A stretch of DNA of 6,857 bases from Bryobacteraceae bacterium (GTDB lineage Bacteria; Acidobacteriota; Terriglobia; Bryobacterales; Bryobacteraceae): assembly GCA_014379815.1 (NCBI GenBank), contig JACMLA010000874.1, forward strand, positions 1 to 6,857, read 5' to 3'. Below, piece after piece: positions 1-5,490 of the stretch; the first letter of the stretch is position 1, and every line of letters begins with the position of its first letter. The notes under the pieces were generated by a model. That model was not told where the DNA came from and searched no databases. It saw only the letters and a program-made list of their open reading frames with translations. Made by a program: the position numbers and the translations under genes.

Positions 1-192
1 TCACAAAAGCCAACGCCAACGGCTTTCTGGAATCGCTGCGCGAATTGCCAGAGTGATCCGGTTTCCCATGACCATGTGTTCGGGCTTGCTGACCGTCACG
101 CGCTGACCGTTTACGACGCCGCTTAACTCGACCTGGGTCTGCGCGAAGGGTTGCCACTTGCCAGCGTTGCGTCGGGGATCGGGCGGTAAATC
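1..192 (-). pseudogene. C-terminal remnant of an unidentified protein, probably frameshifted
   Basis: The minus strand is open from 192 down to a TGA at 1-3 and reads like real protein, for example WQPFAQTQVELSGVVNGQRV followed by a segment ending in RWRWLL. Over about 48 codons I count roughly 73% GC at third, 60% at first and 46% at second positions, the pattern expected of genuine coding sequence in a GC-rich genome. An in-frame TGA at 193-195 closes the frame upstream, and the first usable start (a GTG) would leave only about 30 residues. A neighbouring minus frame, open between stops at 249-251 and 123-125, contains a protein-like stretch (FSLEIYRPIPDATLA) that could be the preceding part after a one-base shift near 150-165. 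I do not recognise the family. It could also be a short intact gene with a rare start, but decay is likelier. Confidence 0.4.
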
Positions 193-655
193 TCAAGGCT
201 AAAACCGCTTACCTCTGCTCGAATAATTATGCGAACTGAATGTCGTAGCTAAACTACTCCCGAAAACTTCCACGCGGTTTCCGATACGACGATCGGATGA
301 ACCTGGTTATTGGGCGGAGCATGCCCGACTTGATCCGACGATGAGAAGGTTCATGCATATCAAGGATCAATGGGCCGAAGAAGTCCGGCAGAAGTACGAA
401 GGTTGAAGTCGGTCGCCCTACTGCGAAATATCTGCGTGCCGAAATCAATAACTTATCCTGCTTATAGTGTTACTTTGCAATAGGCGTCGTACTGCTTTCA
501 AGCGATACGATCGGTTTCGCCCAACAGACGGAGTGCGCACGCTGATGTCTTCAAGATTTCCGATTGGCGTTGCAACAACACCAAAGTTTCCCGGTCATTC
601 GAACCTGTAGACCACGATAACGGGATAGCGGGCTCGGTTACCATAAACCTCAGGC
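193..655. other. Gap of about 460 bp with no supportable gene
   Basis: I see no convincing gene, RNA or mobile-element end here. Open frames on both strands are short and lack coding-like third-position composition. The only items noted are a weak inverted repeat CCGAT-N6-ATCGG at about 281-296, a partly similar string (CGATACGATCGG) near 503-514, and two tiny plus-strand frames overlapping as ATGA at 341-344 (15 and 21 codons). The 21-codon one encodes a charged peptide ending QWAEEVRQKYEG. The stretch may be decayed sequence plus the control region of the gene starting at 656. I could not find a promoter with good -35 and -10 boxes. A TATAGT near 465-470 has no credible -35. Confidence 0.4.
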
Positions 656-1807
656 GTGAACGACACCAGCCCGGAATACCTGACATGGACGGATCCGGAC
701 CGTTCACTTACGGTTCGCATCTCTCATACTGTCATTCGCAAGTTGAACGTTGAAGTGATGAAGGGTTTTGGCGTCACGAAACGACGCGGAACCGAGCTGG
801 GCGGAATCCTGCTCGGGCAGAAAACGGCTTTCCCTGACATCGTTACTGTAGAGGATTGTGAGCCTGTTCCGTGTGAGTACGCTTATGGCCCGTCTTATGT
901 GCTGTCAGCCGGCGATATGGCCAGGTTTGCCGAAGCGGTTGCGATTGCCAGAGACTCGGCGATTGGCTACTTCCGGAGTCACACGCGCGACGGTTTGAGT
1001 CTGGACGCTGCGGATGCCGAACTCTTCCGGGAATTCTTTGGGAGTGGTGGACACATAGCCCTGATCGCAAAGCCATTTGCGACAACACCACCTGCTGCGA
1101 GCCTTTACTTCCCCCATGCCGGGGAACTGCGGGCCAATGAAGAGACCTTCCAGTTCTCCCTGTCTCCCTCGACAGAGAAGATCGTGGTCGAGAAAACGCC
1201 TGTTCCTGTTCCGCAGGCCCTGCGCAACTCTGGACCACCGCCTATCGCCGCAGCGGTGTCTCTTCCCGTCCCTTCGCCAGTTGCGCCACCAACGGCCACG
1301 GAGCGGCTACCTGCGGCGAGCGTCCCCCTAACCGCTCCTGCTCCCTCCGTGGAGGCTGCTTCCGACAAGCCGGTCGCCGCGGCGGTCGTGCCCCGGGAAA
1401 CGGGCTTTCTTACAGTCCTTCTCGCCATTCTGTTTACTGCGGCCGCGATGCTGACGGGTTTTGTTGCGGGTTTCCAGCTTGCCGGGGGTTTGATTACGCT
1501 GACGCCGACGCTGGCACTTCGTGCGCCGGATGAGACGGCATCCTGGCAACTGGGTTTGCGCACGGATCAGGCTGGTGACAGAATCCGGCTGACATGGCCA
1601 AGGGATTCACCGGCGGTCCGGAACGCTACAGCGGGAATGCTATCGATTGCCGAAGCTGGGAACAGCTATGTGGTGAATCTAACGGGAGCCGAAGTCCGGT
1701 ATGGCACGATTCTGCATTCTGCCACGGCGACCGATGTTCGATTCCGCCTGGATATTGCCTTACCGGGAGAGAGGACAGTCAGCGAGACGCTGGACTGGCA
1801 TAAGTAG
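656..1807 (+). CDS. Membrane-anchored protein with altered JAB/MPN-like N-terminal domain
   Basis: This is a 383-residue protein in four parts. Residues about 18-160 resemble a JAB/MPN (Mov34) domain: TELGGILLG at 46-54 carries the usual Glu (E47), and GYFRSHTRDGLSLDAAD at 104-120 is the counterpart of the JAMM H-x-H...D signature. The first His is replaced by Arg (R107-S-H109) while D120 is kept, so metalloprotease activity is doubtful. Residues about 171-247 are a Pro/Ala/Val-rich linker. Residues about 250-278 form one hydrophobic membrane helix. Residues about 287-383 are a small domain with WPRDSPAVRNA and LSIAEAG motifs, of a type I recall from Acidobacteria, probably outside the membrane with the JAB part in the cytoplasm. 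The GTG at 656 is the first start after an in-frame TAA at 644-646 and is needed to keep the first domain strand. The Shine-Dalgarno is poor. The gene is convergent with the AAA+ gene. The cellular role is unknown. Confidence 0.75.
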   Translation: MNDTSPEYLTWTDPDRSLTVRISHTVIRKLNVEVMKGFGVTKRRGTELGGILLGQKTAFPDIVTVEDCEPVPCEYAYGPSYVLSAGDMARFAEAVAIARDSAIGYFRSHTRDGLSLDAADAELFREFFGSGGHIALIAKPFATTPPAASLYFPHAGELRANEETFQFSLSPSTEKIVVEKTPVPVPQALRNSGPPPIAAAVSLPVPSPVAPPTATERLPAASVPLTAPAPSVEAASDKPVAAAVVPRETGFLTVLLAILFTAAAMLTGFVAGFQLAGGLITLTPTLALRAPDETASWQLGLRTDQAGDRIRLTWPRDSPAVRNATAGMLSIAEAGNSYVVNLTGAEVRYGTILHSATATDVRFRLDIALPGERTVSETLDWHK

Positions 1808-1815
1808 GCTATGCC
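1797..1815. terminator. Small dyad spanning both convergent stop codons
   Basis: GGCATA (1797-1802) and TATGCC (1810-1815) form a 6-bp inverted repeat around a 7-base loop. The stop of the plus-strand gene (1805-1807) lies in the loop, and the stop of the minus-strand gene (1809-1811) overlaps loop and stem. The position suits a shared bidirectional terminator, but neither side has a run of T, so intrinsic termination would be weak. It may be chance. Confidence 0.25.
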
Positions 1816-2855
1816 GCTTCAGGCAGCGACATTATCTCGTGGGATGCTTCCCCGGACGGAATACCGATCCTGACCAGCCCGCCTGGCTTGACGCGGCCTT
1901 CGATTACCAGAGAGGCGACCGGCTGCGCGACATGCTTCTGCACGGCTCTACCGATCTCACGAGCTCCGTATTCCAGTGACGTTCCTCGCTCGAGAAGAAA
2001 GCGCCGAACCGCAGCAGGAATCTCAACGCGGAAAGTGCGTGCACCGAGACGATCGTTCAAATGTTCCTGAAATTCTCTTAGCTGCATGTCGAGGATGGTC
2101 TCGAGACTAGCTGTACACAAAGGCTGGTAGGTTACGATCTCATCGACCCGATTGAGGAATTCAGGCGCAAAGCTGCGACGAGCGGCATTCTTCGAGATGG
2201 CTTCGAGTCTGCTTGCGATAGCCATTTGCGGTTCGGTCTGTTCGGGACGAAAGCCCATACCGGGCAGTAGTGCAGTTTGCATTTTGTGCGCACCGACGTT
2301 GCTTGTGAGGAAAATCAAACAGCGTTCGAAGTTTACGACGTTGTTGTCGCCAAGGCGCAAGCACGCTTTGTCGAGAACTCCCAGCAGGAGTCGTGTCAGG
2401 GAGGAAGCGGCTTTCTCCACTTCATCGAACAAGACGATCGAAAGGCTGCTGTTCTGGCTGGTGATGGCCGCAAGTTTTGCCTGCGTCAGCACTGGGTGTG
2501 TCTCGCGATGTCCAAGATATCCCGGTGGTGCACCTGTTAACTTCGCGACTTCGTGGTCCATCTGAAACTCGCCACAGTCCACCCGCAGCATATTTCGCTT
2601 GCTGCCGTGTATCACTTCGGCCAGCGCTTCCACCGTACGTGTTTTGCCAGTACCGGTTGGGCCCAGCAGCAAAAACACGCCCGCGGGACGACACTCTGGT
2701 CCAAGCCCTGCTTCATACATTTGCACGAACGGCACAATGGCGCGCATGGCATGTTGCTGTCCAATCACCCTTGCGCTTAAATGACGCAGCATCTCACTGT
2801 CTGTAGAACTTCGCCGCCGCACTCGTTTCAGAGGCGGGGTTTTCAGTTGATTCAT
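1809..2855 (-). CDS. One-ring Clp/HSP100-type AAA+ ATPase (ClpC/ClpB D2-like)
   Basis: The 348-residue protein is essentially one AAA+ module equivalent to the second ring of ClpB/ClpC, without the N-domain, first ring or middle coiled coil of full-length family members (about 800 residues or more). Visible motifs are Walker A GPTGTGKT (65-72), substrate pore loop GAPPGYLG (108-115, Tyr113), Walker B IVLFDEVEKA (140-149), sensor 1 LTSN (183-186), arginine finger FLNRVDE (233-239) and sensor 2 GAR (297-299, Arg299), followed by the small C-terminal subdomain. All key residues are present, so it should hydrolyse ATP and probably remodel or unfold protein. A GMGF at 199-202 sits where ClpC has its VGF ClpP-binding loop. 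The basic N-terminus (about 1-25) is short and lacks an obvious adaptor domain. AGGGGGA at 2861-2867, 5 nt upstream of the ATG, supports the start. Substrate and partners are unknown. It is not a classic ClpX, HslU or RuvB. Confidence 0.85.
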   Translation of the reverse strand: MNQLKTPPLKRVRRRSSTDSEMLRHLSARVIGQQHAMRAIVPFVQMYEAGLGPECRPAGVFLLLGPTGTGKTRTVEALAEVIHGSKRNMLRVDCGEFQMDHEVAKLTGAPPGYLGHRETHPVLTQAKLAAITSQNSSLSIVLFDEVEKAASSLTRLLLGVLDKACLRLGDNNVVNFERCLIFLTSNVGAHKMQTALLPGMGFRPEQTEPQMAIASRLEAISKNAARRSFAPEFLNRVDEIVTYQPLCTASLETILDMQLREFQEHLNDRLGARTFRVEIPAAVRRFLLERGTSLEYGAREIGRAVQKHVAQPVASLVIEGRVKPGGLVRIGIPSGEASHEIMSLPEAA

Positions 2856-2860
2856 AGCAT

Positions 2861-2882
2861 TCCCCCTACGCCAAGAATTGTA
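2861..2882 (-). promoter_or_regulatory. RBS and possible -10 box of the AAA+ gene
   Basis: On the minus strand a strong Shine-Dalgarno, AGGGGGA (2861-2867), lies 5 nt before the ATG. Just upstream, TACAAT (2877-2882) matches the -10 consensus at five of six bases and would give a leader of about 15 nt containing the RBS. No good -35 box is seen 16-18 nt upstream, so the RBS is firm and the promoter tentative. Confidence 0.4.
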
Positions 2883-3067
2883 GAAGCAGGGTGTATGAAA
2901 AGCGGCGCTTGCGACGCATCAGGAAGTGCTGAGAACCCCGTTTTGCAAGGTCGATCCTCATGATTCAAAGGCACTTTCCCTTTGCCGAAAATAAATCGAA
3001 CCAACGCGGTAACGTGATTTGCAGGGAGTTCAATTTCGCGAAAGCAGGGGTAATTCCTGAAACCGGA

Positions 3068-3286
3068 CTACTTGTGGCGATAAGTAATACGACCCTTGGT
3101 GAGATCGTATGGAGAGAGTTCCATGGTGACTTTGTCACCGGCCAGAACGCGGATACGGTTACGGCGGAGCTTTCCAGCGAGGTGGGCGAGAACGGTGCGA
3201 TCCTGGGCTATTTCGACACTAAACACGCCACTTGGGAATTTTTCGACTACGGTTCCGGTTACTTCAATACAATCTTCTTTGCTCAT
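3068..3286 (-). CDS. infA: Translation initiation factor IF-1
   Basis: The 72-residue protein has the standard IF-1 length and is a single OB-fold (S1-type) domain. It begins [20 protein letters not shown] and ends with the IF-1 hallmark [17 protein letters not shown], with [21 protein letters not shown] between. IF-1 binds the A site of the 30S subunit with IF-2 and IF-3 during initiation. GGAGG at 3291-3295 precedes the ATG by only 3 nt, a little short but convincing. The gene lies 114 bp downstream of recN and 212 bp upstream of the AAA+ gene, all on the minus strand, and not next to secY/map/rpmJ/rpsM where infA usually sits. Small departures from the consensus (a Ser-Gly in place of the usual Asn-Ala/Gly before the F-x-V-E strand, LAGDKV instead of LPGDKV, final RHK instead of RYK) would fit a second copy, but only the rest of the genome could show that. 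Confidence 0.93.
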   Translation of the reverse strand: MSKEDCIEVTGTVVEKFPSGVFSVEIAQDRTVLAHLAGKLRRNRIRVLAGDKVTMELSPYDLTKGRITYRHK

Positions 3287-3330
3287 TAGCCTCCAATCGG
3301 GGTGTTGTGCACGGACTTCTCCGTACCTAT

Positions 3331-3336
3331 ATTATA
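3331..3336 (-). promoter_or_regulatory. Candidate -10 box for infA
   Basis: The minus strand reads a perfect TATAAT here in the 114-bp recN-infA gap, in a short AT-rich island (about 3327-3337) within GC-rich surroundings. Transcription from about 3324 would give a leader of roughly 38 nt carrying the infA GGAGG. No recognisable -35 hexamer lies at the usual spacing and there is no TG extension. Confidence 0.4.
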
Positions 3337-3400
3337 TGCCTCAAGGCCGGTGCCGGATGCAGCGGAGTTGCCGCACTGGAGTCGCCAGGCTCACGTAAGC

Positions 3401-5077
3401 TCACTTTGCGGCGGGCTCGTCAAGGGTACTCATCTCGATAAGCTGCCTGGCGTGATGGAGGACTTCGGGAGTCAGGCGCTGGCCGGCCAGCATGCGGCCG
3501 ATTTCGCGGGTTCGTTTCTCGCCTGTCAGCTCTTCAATTGCGGCGATCGTGCGACCATTTACTTCGCGTTTCTCCACCGAGTAATGGTGATCGGCGAACC
3601 CGGCGATCTGCGCGAGGTGCGTAACACACAGGACCTGGTTGTTTCCCGCAAGCGCTTTGAGACGCCTGCCTACGGTCTCGGCTGCCGTTCCGCCGATACC
3701 CGCATCAACCTCATCAAACACCAGGGTCCGACCTGCGTTTGCGGAACTGGTGCAGGTGCGTAGTGCCAGCGCGATCCGGGACAGTTCTCCGCCGGACGCC
3801 ACTTTTTCGATGGGCCGCGGCTCCTCTCCGAGATTCGCCGAGACATAGAACGCTACCGCATCGGCTCCGGAGGCAGACCATGAGACGGGTGTGACCCGGA
3901 CCTCGAAGCGAGTCCGCTCCATGGCGAGAGACTCCAGTTCCAGCATGACTTGCCGGGAAAGCGCGATTCCTGCAGATGTTCGAACCGCTGTGAGTTGTTC
4001 CGCAAGGGCTTCGTAATCCGAGGCAAGTTTACGTCTCCGCGCTTCGATTGCAGCGCGACGCTCCGCAGTGGATTCCGTTAGTGCAATATTGGTGTTCGTT
4101 TCCTGCAGAAAGGCCAGAATTTCGTCGATAGTTGTGCCGTATTTCCGCTTCAGCTTATCGATGATCCCCAGACGGCTTTCGATCTCATCGAGCCGGGCAG
4201 GGTCGGCTTCCAGGGTCCCGATGTAATCCCGCAGATTGGCGGAAGCTTCTTCGACCCCGATTTGGGAAGGTTTGAGTATCTCCGCGACATCGGCGAGTTT
4301 TTCATCGATACGGGCGCTGTCCTCCAGTTTGCGGAGCGCTACCCGAATTTGCGCGTAGGCGGATTCCTGCGCGTCGTATAGAGCGGAATAGGCTGCATTT
4401 GCGGATTCCAGAAGCCTCGAGACGTTTTGTTGTACTCTCCGTTCTGCCTCCAGTTCCACATCCTCGCCGGCCTTCAGGCGAACGCCTTCAATCTCTTTTT
4501 GTTGAAAACTCCAGAGGTCGAGGAGACGGAGCTTTTCCTGTTCCATCTTGTCGATGGACGCGATTTCGGTGGCACAGGCTTGCCATTGCTGAAAGACGGA
4601 TTTCAATTCGCCGATTCTTTCGGCATGGTCGCCGTAGGTATCGACGATGTCGCGCTGGGCGTCGCTGTTGAAGAGACGCTGCTGGTCGTGCTGGCCATGA
4701 ATGTCTCCGAGGGCTGGAGCGATCTCACGCAGCACCGACGCCGTAACAGGGCGGCTGCCGGCGAACGCGCGCGACTTCCCTCCGGACGTGATTTCGCGTT
4801 CTATCAGAACTTCGCCGTCTTCCGGGATGATGCCTGCTTCGGAGAGTATCGAATCAGCCCACCGGGGCACCTCGAAGATCCCGCTGATGCGTGCGCGTTC
4901 TGTCCCGGAGCGGAGCATTTCGGCCGAGGAACGGCCACCGAAGAGCAGTCCCAGCGCGTCGACGACGATGGACTTGCCACTTCCCGTTTCTCCGGTGAGT
5001 ACATTGAACCCGGCGTGGAAGCGAAGGCGAAGTGTCTCAACAACGGCATAGTTTTCCACGTTGAGTTCGAGGAGCAC
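3401..5077 (-). CDS. recN: DNA repair protein RecN
   Basis: RecN is an SMC-like ATPase of the nucleoid that acts early in double-strand break repair, holding DNA ends for RecA-dependent recombination. From the GTG at 5077 the protein has 558 residues, close to the usual 550-570. Walker A GETGSGKS lies at 29-36. A long charged, helix-rich region (about 160-380) forms the coiled-coil arm. The ABC signature is ASGGELSRIAL (from 427), Walker B TLVFDE (D455, E456) followed by VDAGIGG, and the switch His is in CVTHLAQIAG (H487). All key residues are present. An in-frame ATG at 5107 would add ten residues (MECQTRIIRA). I prefer the GTG because VLLELNVENYAVV lines up with the M-L-x-x-L-x-I-x-N-F-A-I start of E. 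coli and B. subtilis RecN and a TATAAT lies just before it. The ATG has AGGG 3 nt upstream and remains possible. A decayed glycosyltransferase ends 5 bp upstream of that ATG. Confidence 0.95.
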   Translation of the reverse strand: MLLELNVENYAVVETLRLRFHAGFNVLTGETGSGKSIVVDALGLLFGGRSSAEMLRSGTERARISGIFEVPRWADSILSEAGIIPEDGEVLIEREITSGGKSRAFAGSRPVTASVLREIAPALGDIHGQHDQQRLFNSDAQRDIVDTYGDHAERIGELKSVFQQWQACATEIASIDKMEQEKLRLLDLWSFQQKEIEGVRLKAGEDVELEAERRVQQNVSRLLESANAAYSALYDAQESAYAQIRVALRKLEDSARIDEKLADVAEILKPSQIGVEEASANLRDYIGTLEADPARLDEIESRLGIIDKLKRKYGTTIDEILAFLQETNTNIALTESTAERRAAIEARRRKLASDYEALAEQLTAVRTSAGIALSRQVMLELESLAMERTRFEVRVTPVSWSASGADAVAFYVSANLGEEPRPIEKVASGGELSRIALALRTCTSSANAGRTLVFDEVDAGIGGTAAETVGRRLKALAGNNQVLCVTHLAQIAGFADHHYSVEKREVNGRTIAAIEELTGEKRTREIGRMLAGQRLTPEVLHHARQLIEMSTLDEPAAK

Positions 5078-5090
5078 TGCTCGAATTATA
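5066..5090 (-). promoter_or_regulatory. Candidate recN -10 box and overlapping dyad
   Basis: TATAAT on the minus strand occupies 5085-5090, 7 nt before the recN GTG (5077-5075), so a transcript would start at or next to that codon. No clear -35 is visible. An inverted repeat TTCGAG (5066-5071) / CTCGAA (5080-5085) with an 8-base spacer, containing a nested GAGCA-C-TGCTC, straddles the same start. It might be an operator, but it does not match the B. subtilis or alphaproteobacterial LexA box that I know. Confidence 0.3.
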
Positions 5091-5112
5091 CGGGTCTGGC
5101 ATTCCATGCGCC

Positions 5113-5490
5113 CTAATGTCTGCGCCGAAAGAGGTCTGCAGAAGCCCCGTAGAAGAATCCTGCCACGTTGGCTACCTGCCAGAGTGAGAGCAAGGCGATC
5201 ATTTTCAGGGACGGCAAGCTACGGGACTCACGCCAGGGAGCGAACAACCAGTCTCGCCAGTTTGCATCCGGCAGAACGAACCCAATGTGAGCTGATGGGA
5301 ATGCTGCACGATGGCGCGGGGCTCGAAAACCATACGGTGGCCCGCCATACGCCATCGCTCCGAGAGATCCCGATCCTCAGAGGCAATGTGGAACTGCGGG
5401 TCGAGCCCACCTATGTCCCGCATGAGCTCCGATGGGAACGAGATATTGTTCGTGGTAAAAAAGCGCGCGTTCTGTGAATCGGCAGATACG
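5113..5490 (-). pseudogene. C-terminal remnant of a second family 2 glycosyltransferase (GT#2)
   Basis: Two minus-strand frames together make the back part of a GT-A family 2 glycosyltransferase, an enzyme that adds a sugar from a nucleotide-sugar donor during polysaccharide or glycoconjugate synthesis. The first frame (about 5490 to 5260) reads SADSQNARFFTTNNISFP, then IGGLDPQFHIASEDRDLSER with the ED catalytic-base motif, then AGHRMVFEPRAIVQHSHQ; left in that frame it would stop at 5205. The second frame (about 5260 to the TAG at 5113-5115) reads DWLFAPWRESRSLPSLKMIA and LWQVANVAGFFYGAS, the usual C-terminal end. Missing are the nucleotide-binding front half (about 150 residues or more) and, by comparison with relatives I remember, some 30 residues (a YGRGA-type segment) at the frame change near 5250-5262. 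It is very unlikely to be functional. It abuts recN on the same strand. Confidence 0.7.

Noticed and set aside
3..56. A plus-strand frame of 17 codons ending at TGA 54-56 as the tail of an upstream gene
   Set aside because: Too short to judge. The opposite strand shows a stronger coding signature over a longer stretch, although an upstream plus-strand gene cannot be fully excluded.
151..163. Imperfect tandem TTGCCAC/TTGCCA as a 7-bp slippage duplication causing the left-edge frameshift
   Set aside because: Removing one 7-mer would lead into the third frame, not the frame that continues to the stop at 1-3, so it does not account for the shift.
254..448. A 64-codon minus-strand open frame
   Set aside because: No recognisable motif, no Shine-Dalgarno that I can see and no coding-type composition. 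The gap is better described as without a supportable gene.
498..707. A 69-codon minus-strand open frame overlapping the start of the JAB-like gene
   Set aside because: It overlaps the better supported plus-strand gene and shows no family resemblance.
3034..3043. Palindrome TTTCGCGAAA downstream of infA as a terminator
   Set aside because: It has no loop and no following T-run on the minus strand, so it cannot form a normal intrinsic terminator.
2960..3289. A 109-codon plus-strand open frame across the infA region
   Set aside because: It is mostly antisense to infA, which has full family identity and an RBS. The non-overlapping part has no recognisable content.
4427..5116. A 229-codon plus-strand open frame
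   Set aside because: It lies wholly antisense to recN, whose motifs are unmistakable, and its translation shows no family features. Long antisense frames are common opposite GC-rich genes.
5457..5462. A6/T6 run as a site of programmed frameshifting or homopolymer error between the two glycosyltransferase frames
   Set aside because: The GT#2 frame is already recognisable upstream of the run (SADSQNAR) and large parts of both enzymes are missing, so a one-base slip here cannot explain the arrangement.
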